Assembly (NCBI RefSeq): GCF_014651835.1
Contig: NZ_BMXQ01000001.1
Location: forward strand, 3,446,120 to 3,510,119
DNA: 64,000 nucleotides
Direction: 5' to 3'
Source of the DNA: Pigmentiphaga litoralis
GTDB taxonomy: Bacteria; Pseudomonadota; Gammaproteobacteria; Burkholderiales; Burkholderiaceae_B
The translations under genes were made by a program, and so were the position numbers. Below, in pieces: positions 1-8,695 of the stretch (the stretch's first letter is position 1; each line of letters opens with the position of its first letter). Below the pieces are notes generated by a model. It searched no databases and was not told the origin of the DNA. It saw nothing but the letters and a program-made list of their open reading frames with translations.

Positions 1-2
1 GC

Positions 3-1043
3 ATTGAGACGCACCCACTGCAGCGTGTTGTCGGTCATGGCGGTCAGGTGCAAGGCCTCGTCTTCGATCAGGCCGATCAGCTTGTCCTGTTCGCCGGGCG
101 GCAGCAGTTCACGCTGTCGCTGCAAGGACGACGCCGCGCCGATGATCGAGGCCAGCGGCGTCCGAAAGTCATGCGATACCGCGGCCAGCAAGGTATTGCG
201 CAGCTGCTGCGACTGGGCGGCAGCACGCGCCGCGACGGCTTCGCTGGCATGACGGATGCGCTGCATGGCGCCCGCCAGCAGGTCGGCGATGGCCTGGGCG
301 TGCTCGCGGTCTTCGCGCAACAACGCGGGCGACGGAATGGCCAGCGCGCCCATCACACTGGCGCCGGCGCGCACCGGCACATACAGCACCGACAGGCCGT
401 CCCACCGACCGGTCCCGGGGCCCAGCACCTGTCCCGACTGCCGGCAATGCACCAGCGCATCGGCATGCGGTTGGCCGCGATCGAGCACGTCCTGTCCTGG
501 CACCCGGCCCTTCAGCACGCCTGCGCGATCGTCCAGCGCAAGGGCGATGTCATCGCCGAAGGCTTCTTTCAACGCGGCGCCGACCGCATCGATGATCTCG
601 CCTTCGTCATCCGAGCCGGCCAGCCTTGCGGCCAAGCCCTGAAGGTTGCGGGCCCGCTGTTCGCGCCAGACGGCCTGCTCGGTGGTGCCCCGCAGCCGCG
701 ATGACAGCCCGCTGATCAACAGCGCGGCGCCCAGCATGGCGGCAAGGGTCAGGAAATGTTCGGTCGATTCGACGGCCAGGGTGCCGCGCGGATGCACGAA
801 GAAGACGTTCAGCCCCAGTACCGACAGCACCGCGCTGATGGCCGACAAGGCGGGCGAAAACCGGTAGCTGACCACCATCACGCCGACCAGATAGATCATC
901 GCGACCACGGTCAGCGAAACGTGGGGATCCAGGATGGCCGCGACCGCCGTGGCTGCCCCGACCGCGCCGACGGTGGCCAGGAACGGGAGCAGGCCATGCC
1001 CCGACCGGCGCCGCAGGCGTTGCATCGTGGAAGGCGCCGGCAT
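3..1043 (-). CDS. KdpD-like sensor histidine kinase, C-terminal part outside window
   Basis: Read on the minus strand from ATG at 1043 (an in-frame ATG at 1025 is the alternative); the gene runs off the left edge. The first ~110 residues hold hydrophobic segments of a DUF4118 membrane module (DPHVSLTVVAMIYLVGVMVV, then a second hydrophobic stretch), followed by a GAF-like region and a HisKA dimerisation/phosphoacceptor motif, AVSHDFRTPLAS, with the phosphorylated His at about residue 291. This is the C-terminal half of the KdpD architecture without KdpD's N-terminal sensor and USP domains. The HATPase domain and any partner response regulator would lie left of the window. No kdpABC is visible, so potassium sensing cannot be asserted. 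The kinase assignment is firm; the signal is unknown. Confidence 0.85.
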   Translation of the reverse strand, partial: MPAPSTMQRLRRRSGHGLLPFLATVGAVGAATAVAAILDPHVSLTVVAMIYLVGVMVVSYRFSPALSAISAVLSVLGLNVFFVHPRGTLAVESTEHFLTLAAMLGAALLISGLSSRLRGTTEQAVWREQRARNLQGLAARLAGSDDEGEIIDAVGAALKEAFGDDIALALDDRAGVLKGRVPGQDVLDRGQPHADALVHCRQSGQVLGPGTGRWDGLSVLYVPVRAGASVMGALAIPSPALLREDREHAQAIADLLAGAMQRIRHASEAVAARAAAQSQQLRNTLLAAVSHDFRTPLASIIGAASSLQRQRELLPPGEQDKLIGLIEDEALHLTAMTDNTLQWVRLN

Positions 1044-1260
1044 GGAGGGCGGCGCGGAGATCGGCAAGGGCACGGGACGGGATGGCAACAAAGAAGGAGC
1101 GAAAAAAGCTGGCTGACGATAGCACGGCACCGGGCGCAAACCGCCGTATGCCGCGCCCTCGTCTCGGTTACCAATCGCAAATGGGGGTAGGCAGCGCCAC
1201 GTCGCAGGCGTAGCGTGCGAGGCAGACTTTCCCCCTACGCCTCAAGAACCGGAGACGCCC

Positions 1261-1542
1261 ATGCGCGCCCTGTGGAATGACACTGTCCTGGCCGAGACCG
1301 ATGACACGGTCGTGGTCGAAAACAACCATTATTTCCCGCTGTCATCATTGAACCGGGACCTGTTCCGCGAAAGCAGCCACACCACGGTCTGCCCCTGGAA
1401 AGGCACTGCAAGCTATTACGATGTGGTGGTCGACGGCAAGGTCAATGCCAATGCCGCCTGGTACTACCCGCAGCCCAAAAGCGCGGCCGCCGAGATCAAG
1501 GACCGTGTCGCCTTCTGGAAGGGCGTGCAGGTCCAGGCCTGA
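1261..1542 (+). CDS. DUF427 domain protein
   Basis: A complete 93-residue protein with the DUF427 (NTP_transf_9-like) signature: a short beta-rich fold with VENNHYFP near residue 21, HTTVCPWKGTASYY around 40-53 and NANAAWYYPQPK around 62-73. The family is small and widespread, of unknown biochemical role. A purine-rich CCGGAG lies just upstream of the ATG and supports this start. The gene stands alone; a GST follows after 77 bp that contains a 16-bp tandem repeat. Function is not established, so none is assigned. Confidence 0.88.
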   Translation: MRALWNDTVLAETDDTVVVENNHYFPLSSLNRDLFRESSHTTVCPWKGTASYYDVVVDGKVNANAAWYYPQPKSAAAEIKDRVAFWKGVQVQA

Positions 1543-1558
1543 CGCCGGTTGGCCATAC

Positions 1559-1606
1559 CCTGACCTTGTCGACGCCTGACGTTGTCGACCCCTGACCTTC
1601 CACCCC
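1559..1606. repeat. 16-bp tandem repeat, three imperfect copies
   Basis: Copies of CCTGACCTTGTCGACG start at 1559, 1575 (one internal and one terminal mismatch) and 1591 (degenerate after CCTGACCTT). The array starts 16 bp after the DUF427 stop codon and ends just before the GTG start of the following GST. It is one of several such arrays in the window. Confidence 0.8.
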
Positions 1607-1619
1607 TCTGGAATCGCCC

Positions 1620-2246
1620 GTGGCCATCACTCTGTACGCATGGAATACGCCCAATGGTCGCAAGATCAGCGTGGCGCTCGAAGAAATGGATCTGCCCTAT
1701 GACGTCGTTCCGGTGAACATCGGCAAAGGCGAACAGCATGCTGAAGCGTTTCTTCGCATCAGTCCGAACAACCGCATTCCGGCCCTGGTCGATACCGACG
1801 GCCCAGACGGGCAGACGGTCAGCATCTTTGAATCCGGGGCGATCCTGCTGTATCTGGGCGAGAAAACCGGCCGTTTCCTGCCCGCGAGCCTGCTGGAGCG
1901 GATCCCGGTCCTGGAATGGCTGATGTGGCAGATGGGCGGCTTCGGCCCGATGCCCGGCCAGGTGCATCACTTCCTGGGCGTGGCGAACGAAGCGGACCAG
2001 AAGTACGGCCTGAAGCGGTATTCCGACGAAACGCGCCGCCTGTATGGCGTGCTCGATCGGCGCCTGGCCGGCCGCGAATATGTGGCCGATGCGCTGTCGG
2101 TGGCCGATTTTGCAATCCTGGGCTGGGCCTGGCGCCACGAGCGTCACAAGGTGGACCTGGCCGACTTTCCGAATGTGCAACGCTGGTACGACAGCCTGAT
2201 GGCTCGACCCGCCGTCAAGCGCGGGTTCGAGGTCAAGCTGGACTGA
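1620..2246 (+). CDS. Glutathione S-transferase, Nu/YfcG-like
   Basis: A complete 208-residue cytosolic GST. The thioredoxin-like N-terminal half begins LYAWNTPNGRK; the TPNGRK motif replaces a catalytic Tyr/Ser and is typical of Nu-class enzymes such as YfcG/YghU, which act as disulfide-bond reductases using glutathione. The substrate-side cis-Pro (NNRIPAL) and the FESGAILLYLGEK glutathione-binding motif follow. The helical C-terminal domain has the N-capping box (VADALSVADFAILGW). The start is GTG at 1620; no ATG lies nearby in frame. It ends 6 bp from the convergent MscS gene. The exact substrate is unknown. Confidence 0.9.
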   Translation: MAITLYAWNTPNGRKISVALEEMDLPYDVVPVNIGKGEQHAEAFLRISPNNRIPALVDTDGPDGQTVSIFESGAILLYLGEKTGRFLPASLLERIPVLEWLMWQMGGFGPMPGQVHHFLGVANEADQKYGLKRYSDETRRLYGVLDRRLAGREYVADALSVADFAILGWAWRHERHKVDLADFPNVQRWYDSLMARPAVKRGFEVKLD

Positions 2247-2252
2247 CTGCCC

Positions 2253-4781
2253 TTACGCGCCCGGGCCGACCGGGGGCGGGGGGACGGCTTGCGGCGTCTG
2301 CACGGGCAGACCCGGCTGGCCGGGCAGGCCACCGGTCAGCGGCGCGCTGATCAACATGGTGGTGTTCTGCTTGGCCATGGCCATGCCCTCCGCATTGAGC
2401 CTGCTCAACACGTCGAACAGCAGGGCGCTGCGCACGCCGTAAGCCGCGCGCGGCGAACTCACGAAACCACTGGCGTTGAACATCAGGTTGCTGCCATCGA
2501 TGCCATCGAGGGCCACGCTGGGAGCCGGGGTGTCGAGCACGTCTTCATGCGCCTCGAACGCCTCCTGCATCAGCTTGCGCACCTTTTGCGCGTCGGTGCC
2601 CAGCGGCATCGGCAGCTTGATCTGCACCAGGCCCAGCGGATTCGAATGCGTGACGTTGCGCACGGTCTTGGTAATGAATTCGGAATTCGGCACGATCACC
2701 GTCGACCGGTCGCCCATCTGGATTTCAGTGGCTCGCACATTGATCCGCAGGATGTCGCCTTCGACGCCGCCCAGTGACACCCAGTCGCCGACCTTGACCG
2801 GGCGTTCCGCCAGCAGGATCAGGCCCGACACAAAGTTCTGCACCACGGCCTGCAAGCCAAAGCCGATCCCCACCGACAAGGCGCTGGCCACCCACGCCAC
2901 GCGCTCCAGGCCGACACCCACCGCCGACATCGCCAGCGCGATCGACACCACGACACCGAAGTAGCCGAACAACGTGGTGGCGGACAACTGCATGCCCGGG
3001 TCGAACGTGGTGGTCGGCAGATAGCGGTTCTGCAGCCAGCCTTTGAAGATGCGCACCGCCAGCAAGGATCCGAACAGCACCAGCACCGCCTGCAGCACCG
3101 CGCCCGGACGGATCTGCACTTCACCGATCGACAGGCCGTTGTGCAACTGATCGGCGCGATGGACCAGTTCCAGCGGCCCTTCGCCAAACGGCGCCAGCAG
3201 CAGGACCAGGGCGAACAACAGCACGAACAATCGTCCCAGACCGGACAGCAGCACCGCGGCCTGATCGCGCACGCGCGGGCTGGCCAGATCGTTCTTGGTG
3301 TCCTCGCCCTCCTTGGTCTCCTTGCCGGGCGACGTTAGCAGCGTGGTAAAGCCGTCTTCGATCAGCACCGACAGCAGATACCCCGAGCACACCACCACCA
3401 GCGTCCACACCACCTGTTTGACGACAAAGCCGGCAAAGGCGACATAGCCGATCAGCACACTGACGAAGCTGACGGCAAACACCAGCCAGGTGGCGGCCAT
3501 CAGCAACGACAGCCAGAATGGCCGCGGCGGCACGATCAACGTTTCGGGATCGCGCAGCGCGTTGCGCCGCATGCGCTCGGCCCGCAGCATGGCAATGCCG
3601 ATCGTGACGCCCAGCACCAGGGCCACCACGGCATTGGCCGCGATGGTGATGGTCAGGCTGGCATTGAGCATGACCGGCACCCGCTCGCCCACCCAGGCCA
3701 GCACGATGACAATCGCCAGCACCAGCGGAAACCAGCGCATGCGCAGGGCAACGAGGTCGGGGATGGGCAACAGGCGCCAGGACGACCGGAACGGCGACAG
3801 CAAGGCCTTGCCCAGCCCGGCGATATAGCCGCCAAAGCAGGCCATGCCGACTAGCCCGATCATGAACGCCTCCGTGTCGCTGGCCAGCGGCGTGCCCCAG
3901 TTCAGGCCCAGCGTGATCAGTGCAGCCACCAGGCCGGGCGTCGCCGTCGCCAGCATGACCAATGCAAGCGCCAACAAGGAACGCCGCAAGCGGCCCGGCG
4001 GCACGCGTGTCGCCGTCAGCCGCAGGATCAACCGCACGATGGCCAGCCGCAGCGCCAGCAGGACCACGATCGCCAGCGCAATGGCAATCCACACCCAGTA
4101 CGGCGTGGCCACCGCCGCAGCACCCAATTCCGCGCCCAGCGCCATCAGGCGATTGGCGTCGCGCGGCGCGTCGCTGCGAAATTCCCGCCAGAACAGCGCC
4201 CCGACCACCGAAGCGCGCCGCTCGCCCAGGCGAGCCTGGAACTGCGATCGCCGCAAACCCGAAATCTGTTCGGCCGCCTGCCCGCCTTCGACCGACAGCA
4301 GGCGTGCCAGCTTGACCTGCGCGTCCAGCGCCACCCGGCTCTTTTCCAGTTGCGCCCGCTGCGCGGCCACGTCGGCCGCTTCCTTGGCCCCCGCCGCCAA
4401 CGGTCCAAGCTCGCCAAGGCGCGCCTGGACGCTGGTCAACTGCGGCGCCAGGGCTTCGGCAATCGCATCGGCCTTGGTCTGCACGTCCAGCGCCGTGGTC
4501 CGCCGCCGGATCAGTTCCGCGTCGTCCGTGACGTCGGCCACGCCGGTCTGCACGGCGTCGATCTGCTTGCGGGCGTCATCGAGCGCCACGTCCGTCTCGG
4601 CGCTGGTCGGCTGCTGCGCGTAGGCCGGCGCCAGCGTCACGGCCAGCATCAGGCACAGCAGGATGCGCGCGGCGAGCGATGACCAGGACGCTGCGGTAAG
4701 GGAGCGAAAACGGGATTTCAGGTGCGGCACATTGATACTCGAAAGCGGAGAAAGGATGCAGGCGACAACCAGGGAGCGCAA
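2253..4781 (-). CDS. DUF3772/MscS-family mechanosensitive channel
   Basis: A large MscS-type channel of about 840 residues. It has an N-terminal hydrophobic signal ending AYA before QQ, a periplasmic coiled-coil DUF3772 region (roughly 60-200), a block of many transmembrane helices, and a C-terminal MscS core with the pore helix and beta domain (VGIGFGLQAVVQNFVSG, then ERPVKVGDWVSLGGVEGDI and STVIVPNSEFITKTV). It should sit in the inner membrane and release solutes on hypo-osmotic shock. The longest reading uses a TTG start at 4781; a GTG at 4730 gives a more ordinary signal peptide and is a plausible true start. The C-terminus is Pro/Gly-rich. The gene is convergent with the GST at 6-bp spacing. 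Confidence 0.92.
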   Translation of the reverse strand: MRSLVVACILSPLSSINVPHLKSRFRSLTAASWSSLAARILLCLMLAVTLAPAYAQQPTSAETDVALDDARKQIDAVQTGVADVTDDAELIRRRTTALDVQTKADAIAEALAPQLTSVQARLGELGPLAAGAKEAADVAAQRAQLEKSRVALDAQVKLARLLSVEGGQAAEQISGLRRSQFQARLGERRASVVGALFWREFRSDAPRDANRLMALGAELGAAAVATPYWVWIAIALAIVVLLALRLAIVRLILRLTATRVPPGRLRRSLLALALVMLATATPGLVAALITLGLNWGTPLASDTEAFMIGLVGMACFGGYIAGLGKALLSPFRSSWRLLPIPDLVALRMRWFPLVLAIVIVLAWVGERVPVMLNASLTITIAANAVVALVLGVTIGIAMLRAERMRRNALRDPETLIVPPRPFWLSLLMAATWLVFAVSFVSVLIGYVAFAGFVVKQVVWTLVVVCSGYLLSVLIEDGFTTLLTSPGKETKEGEDTKNDLASPRVRDQAAVLLSGLGRLFVLLFALVLLLAPFGEGPLELVHRADQLHNGLSIGEVQIRPGAVLQAVLVLFGSLLAVRIFKGWLQNRYLPTTTFDPGMQLSATTLFGYFGVVVSIALAMSAVGVGLERVAWVASALSVGIGFGLQAVVQNFVSGLILLAERPVKVGDWVSLGGVEGDILRINVRATEIQMGDRSTVIVPNSEFITKTVRNVTHSNPLGLVQIKLPMPLGTDAQKVRKLMQEAFEAHEDVLDTPAPSVALDGIDGSNLMFNASGFVSSPRAAYGVRSALLFDVLSRLNAEGMAMAKQNTTMLISAPLTGGLPGQPGLPVQTPQAVPPPPVGPGA

Positions 4782-4883
4782 TTGAGCCCCGTGGCAGGTC
4801 GAGCAACTTTCGGATTACAGCCTATTGTCGACCACAGCGGGGCGGTCGTTTGCAACCGTCGTAAACCGCCAAAGGTGTGCGGG

Positions 4884-5702
4884 TTAACCGGATCCGGATC
4901 TCTTGAACCCGGTCAGGGTCGCCTGCAATATACGCGCGTCGGCTTTCAGGCGCTGAATATCGCGGTCCAGCAGGCGGGACAGATACCGTTTTCCTTCCGC
5001 GTCCGTATCCCCAAATTCATTGACGACGAAGTCGATGGCTTGAAGCGCCTCTCGCAGGCGACGGCCGTGCACAGGCTCGTGGTGAGCCACTCTATTTCGG
5101 TTCTGATACAGAATCTCGAGCTTCGACGCGACGTCCGCGCGCGACAACGCTTTGTTCGGAAACGTCGATTTCAGCATTCGACGCCAGAGTCGCTTGTCGT
5201 AGTCGTCCGAATAGAGGCGCTTCCAAAAAAAGAGCGTCAGCTGCGCGACGACCTGGCCACTTGGAACACTCGCGTGATCAGGCGTACCCGGCTGGCTTAC
5301 ATCTCCGGACACGGCAGGCACAGACGCCAGGTTTTTGAAAGCCGCCCGGGCCGCAGGCGACAGCTTGGCATACATGGCCTTCCGGGCGTTGCTTTCGGCA
5401 AGCCGGATTCTTTGTCGTTCTGACGGGAGCCATTGAAAGGTCGGGAACGGCGTACTGAGCCAATCGGGACGGCCGAAGTGCTGTTCCATACATTCGCAAA
5501 CCGCGTTGCGCAGCGCCACCTCGATGACCCCAGTGACGGTCAGCAGCGTACCGCCCAATCTGAGGATGTCCAGGTGTAAATCGATCGCGGCTGGGTAGGC
5601 GCCGGTGAGCGCAAGCAAAGGCGCAAGGCGCTCGGCGGAAAGCAGTTTCACGAGCTGCTGACTGTCGTCGAGGCGGCCCTGGTTGCTTGACGAGGCAAAC
5701 AT
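4884..5702 (-). CDS. Abi-like HEPN-domain protein, possible defence gene
   Basis: A 272-residue protein of the Abi-like family. Features are a helical N-terminal part with LVKLLSAERLAPLLALTG, then GVIEVALRNAVCECMEQHFG with a following Trp, a central aromatic segment (TLFFWKRLYSDDYD), and near the C-terminus the HEPN signature R-x4-H inside LYQNRNRVAHHEPVHGR. HEPN domains of this type are commonly RNases, and relatives act in abortive infection or toxin systems; that role here is inference. The ATG at 5702 is chosen because a longer in-frame start at 5786 falls inside a perfect hairpin. The gene's DNA looks less GC-rich than its neighbours, consistent with acquisition. No antitoxin or second defence gene adjoins it. 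Confidence 0.75.
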   Translation of the reverse strand: MFASSSNQGRLDDSQQLVKLLSAERLAPLLALTGAYPAAIDLHLDILRLGGTLLTVTGVIEVALRNAVCECMEQHFGRPDWLSTPFPTFQWLPSERQRIRLAESNARKAMYAKLSPAARAAFKNLASVPAVSGDVSQPGTPDHASVPSGQVVAQLTLFFWKRLYSDDYDKRLWRRMLKSTFPNKALSRADVASKLEILYQNRNRVAHHEPVHGRRLREALQAIDFVVNEFGDTDAEGKRYLSRLLDRDIQRLKADARILQATLTGFKRSGSG

Positions 5703-5784
5703 CGTTGGGGGAAAATGAAGGCGAAAGGCCCGGGTTGTGTCGGCAGCCACTTGATGGCGGACGCTGGGCTTACCCGTAGTGCCC

Positions 5785-5804
5785 AACGCCCCTTACGGGG
5801 CGTT
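5785..5804. terminator. Perfect 8-bp hairpin downstream of ChaA gene
   Basis: AACGCCCC-TTAC-GGGGCGTT forms a perfect stem. On the minus strand it lies 70 bp beyond the antiporter stop codon and before the Abi-like gene. It lacks a real T-run on that strand (GGGCACT follows), so termination is only likely, not shown. On the plus strand GTCGTTTGT follows. Confidence 0.55.
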
Positions 5805-5872
5805 GTCGTTTGTATCGCGGGCGGCAATGGGCAACAAGCCAGTGCGTGGACCAAAACGTCCCATCGCTCCTC

Positions 5873-7141
5873 CTACAACCCCATCACCGACAACATCAGA
5901 AACGTCGCAAACAGCACGAAGTGCGTCATGCCTTCGATGGCGTTGGTCTGCCCGTCGTTCAGGTTGATGGCGGCGGCGATCAGCGTGATGGCGACCATGA
6001 CCGTCTGGACGGGGGTCATGGCCATCTGGAAGGGGTGGCCCGTGTACAGGGCCATGGCCTCCATGACCGGCACGGTCAGGATCACGGTGGACAGCGATGC
6101 ACCCAGCGCGATGTTCACCACCGACTGCATGCGGTTGGCAAGTGCGGCGCGCAAGGCCGTCAAAATTTCCGGGCCGGCAGAAATGGTTGCTACCAGCAAC
6201 GCCGTCACGATGGGCGGGGCGCCGGTGGACGACAGGCCCAGTTGCAGGGTCTTGCTCATGACCTCGGCCAGCGCGCCGATCACGATCACGCCAAACACCA
6301 GCACGCTGATCGATTCCTTGATGCTTGTCGGCTCGGCCTCGTGCGCCACGACCGGTGCGCCGTCTGCAGCCAGGTCCTGCGGCGCAGCAGCCGATGTGGT
6401 GGCGGCGACCTTGTCGGTGGCCGATGCGGTGGTCCTGGATGCCGTGGCGGCACTGCCCGTTGCCGGGACCGTTGCAGTGGACGCGCCGATTGCACCGGCC
6501 GGCAGGCTGCGGGACGCACCCGCCGCGCTCCCGCGACGCTTGCGCTTTTCGGGATAGCTGTAGCTGAAGAAGTAGCTGTGGGGCCCTGTCTGCATCCTCA
6601 GGAACAGCGAATACAGGACCAGCATGACCACGATGGTGAAGCCCGAGTACAGCTGCCACCGTGCTACGGGAATGAACTCGGGCACGACCATCGATATCCC
6701 CATGGCCGTCAGGATCATGACGCTGTAGGTGCGGCTCGAGTCGTCGTTATAGGCCTGCTCGCCATGCTTGAGCCCGCCCATCAATGCGGCCAATCCAAGA
6801 ATGCCGTTGATGTCGAGCATGACCGCCGAATAGATCGTGTCGCGCACCAGGGTAGGCGACTCGCTGTGCTGCATCATGATCGCAAGGATGATGACCTCGA
6901 CTAGCACGGCAGACAGCGTCAGGATCATGGTGCCATAGGGATCGCCGACCTTTTCGGCCAGCAGTTCGGCATGGTGCGCGACACGGATCGACGCGCACAG
7001 GATCGCGCCGATGAGCAGTCCGGAAACGACCAGTGCCGTGCCCTCGCCATGCCCGAGCACCGTGTGCTCGAACGCATAGGCAAGGACGGTGGCAAACACC
7101 GCGAGCAACAGGAATTTTTCTCGCAAGAGCAGGGCGACCAT
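5873..7141 (-). CDS. ChaA-type Ca2+(Na+)/H+ antiporter with long linker
   Basis: A 422-residue cation:proton antiporter of the CaCA superfamily, inner membrane. The first half carries the alpha-1 repeat around KVGDPYGTMILTLSAVLVEV (about 64-83) and the second half the matching alpha-2 repeat TALLVATISAGPEILTALRA. These inverted repeats form the ion path in ChaA. Between the halves, at about residues 197-273, sits an unusually long, Ala/Thr/Ser-rich, low-complexity cytoplasmic loop preceded by a basic cluster (EKRKRR). The start is ATG at 7141, preceded by GGAT; longer readings have a Gly/Cys-rich non-membrane leader. It is divergent from the transglycosylase gene. Ion specificity cannot be read from sequence. 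Confidence 0.88.
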   Translation of the reverse strand: MVALLLREKFLLLAVFATVLAYAFEHTVLGHGEGTALVVSGLLIGAILCASIRVAHHAELLAEKVGDPYGTMILTLSAVLVEVIILAIMMQHSESPTLVRDTIYSAVMLDINGILGLAALMGGLKHGEQAYNDDSSRTYSVMILTAMGISMVVPEFIPVARWQLYSGFTIVVMLVLYSLFLRMQTGPHSYFFSYSYPEKRKRRGSAAGASRSLPAGAIGASTATVPATGSAATASRTTASATDKVAATTSAAAPQDLAADGAPVVAHEAEPTSIKESISVLVFGVIVIGALAEVMSKTLQLGLSSTGAPPIVTALLVATISAGPEILTALRAALANRMQSVVNIALGASLSTVILTVPVMEAMALYTGHPFQMAMTPVQTVMVAITLIAAAINLNDGQTNAIEGMTHFVLFATFLMLSVMGL

Positions 7142-7279
7142 GACGATCCGATGTGAGTGCGGGGGTCCTGCATTATGGGTTCCGCAGGCAGCCGAGGCGG
7201 AAACAAAACATTGCGCGCCGCCGGGCCAAAAACACAAAGCTGCTAACCTCGACCCTTGCTCAAGTGTCGAATCCCACCT

Positions 7280-8632
7280 ATGCCTCGCTTCGTCCCGCCT
7301 CGCTCCTTCTTCCTCTCGGCCGCATCAGCCATATGCCTTGCCGCGACCGCCGCGCCGGCCTTCGCGCAGATGGACACGGCCAGCTGCCTGAGCAACCTGC
7401 GCCGCTCGGCCGTGGCCAATGGGGTGTCGGTGGCTGACTTCGACCGTTACACGTCCGATGCGCAAGTGCTCGAAGCCACGGTCGCGTCGGCCAAGGCGCA
7501 GCCCGAAGGGCGCGAGACCTGGTGGGACTACATTGCCAAGACGGTCGATGCGCAGCGCGTGAACGAAGGCAAGGCGATCCTGCAACAGTATGGCGCGCAG
7601 CTCGAAGCCATTGGCCGCAACTACAGCGTGGACAAGGAAGCCTTGGTCGCGATCTTTGGTATCGAGACCAACTACGGCACGCAGCTTGGCAAGGTGCGCG
7701 TGGTCGATGCGTGGATCACCCGCGCGTGCACCGAGCGCAATCCGCTCTGGGCAAAGAATGCCTACGCATCCATTCGCCTGCTGCGCGACGGCACGGTCGC
7801 CCCGGACACCTTCGTCGGCTCGTGGAGCGGCGCCTTCGGCATGACGCAGTTCATCCCGACCTCGTTCTATGAATTGGCGGCAGACGGCGATGGCGATGGC
7901 CGCATCGATCTGTACCAGTCCCTGCCCGATGCGCTGGCGTCCACCGCCAACCACCTGCTCAAGCGCCGCGCACGCTGGACGCGCGGGCTCGACAGCATTA
8001 TTGAAGTGCGCGTGCCGCCGGCGATCCAGTCGACCGTGCCGTCGGCCGTCGACGCCGAATACAGCAATTCGGCTGATCGCCGCAGCCTGCGCACATGGGC
8101 CGCCCAAGGCGTGACCCGCGTGAACGGCCAGCCGCTGAGCGATGCCGCCTTTGCCGATACCAATGCGTTCGTGTTCGCGCCAACCGGCTCGCAAGGCCCG
8201 ATTTTCCTGGCCACCGAAAACTTCGAAGCGATCCTGCATTACAACCAGTCGCGCAAGTACGGTTTGTCCGTCAGCCTGCTGTTGAATCAGCTAAAGGGCG
8301 AGCCACCGCTGGTCACGCCCTGGCCGACGGACGATCCCGGACTGTCGCGCGCCGAGATTCGTGAACTGCAAACGCTGCTGGTTGGACGCGGTTACGCTAT
8401 CGGCACACCCGACGGCATTCCGGGCACCATGACCCGGACCGCCGTTCGGCAGGAACAGGAAGCCATGGGCGTGCCGACCGATGGCCGCGTCGGCATGAAG
8501 ATGCTGCTGGCCTTGCGTCAGCGGGCGTCGATGCCTGCGCCGACGCAGCCGGGAACCTCGCCAGTCATGCCAGCGCCCACGTCGGCCATGCCGCCGGTTG
8601 GCGCCCCCGTGGCGCCGTCGCCCGCCAACTGA
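7280..8632 (+). CDS. Lytic murein transglycosylase B family, with PG-binding domain
   Basis: A complete 450-residue exported enzyme. A signal peptide (residues 1-29, ending AFA before Q) is followed by an SLT_2/MltB catalytic domain with the catalytic Glu129 in FGIETNYGT and the family motif GSWSGAFGMTQFIPTSF. The C-terminal peptidoglycan-binding domain (ELQTLLVGRGYAIGTPDG onward) is followed by a Pro/Ala-rich tail. The enzyme cleaves the MurNAc-GlcNAc bond with 1,6-anhydro product formation, in the periplasm. There is no lipobox Cys at the cleavage site, so it is probably soluble rather than the MltB lipoprotein. The ATG at 7280 is preferred over one at 7256 because it gives a clean signal peptide. 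Confidence 0.93.
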   Translation: MPRFVPPRSFFLSAASAICLAATAAPAFAQMDTASCLSNLRRSAVANGVSVADFDRYTSDAQVLEATVASAKAQPEGRETWWDYIAKTVDAQRVNEGKAILQQYGAQLEAIGRNYSVDKEALVAIFGIETNYGTQLGKVRVVDAWITRACTERNPLWAKNAYASIRLLRDGTVAPDTFVGSWSGAFGMTQFIPTSFYELAADGDGDGRIDLYQSLPDALASTANHLLKRRARWTRGLDSIIEVRVPPAIQSTVPSAVDAEYSNSADRRSLRTWAAQGVTRVNGQPLSDAAFADTNAFVFAPTGSQGPIFLATENFEAILHYNQSRKYGLSVSLLLNQLKGEPPLVTPWPTDDPGLSRAEIRELQTLLVGRGYAIGTPDGIPGTMTRTAVRQEQEAMGVPTDGRVGMKMLLALRQRASMPAPTQPGTSPVMPAPTSAMPPVGAPVAPSPAN

Positions 8633-8695
8633 TCCTCGCGTTTTGACCGCGCGTGCGCCGCCGCGCGCGGCCTGCCCGCTCTGCCCTGACCATCG

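Noticed and set aside
5785-5804. Hairpin considered as an attachment site for the Abi-like gene
   Set aside because: No direct repeat of it was seen on the other side of the gene and no integrase or tRNA gene is present. A terminator is the simpler reading.
8633-8695. Fluoride riboswitch before the CLC gene
   Set aside because: The 63-bp gap is too short and lacks the conserved GGNGAUGG-type start and pseudoknot segments.
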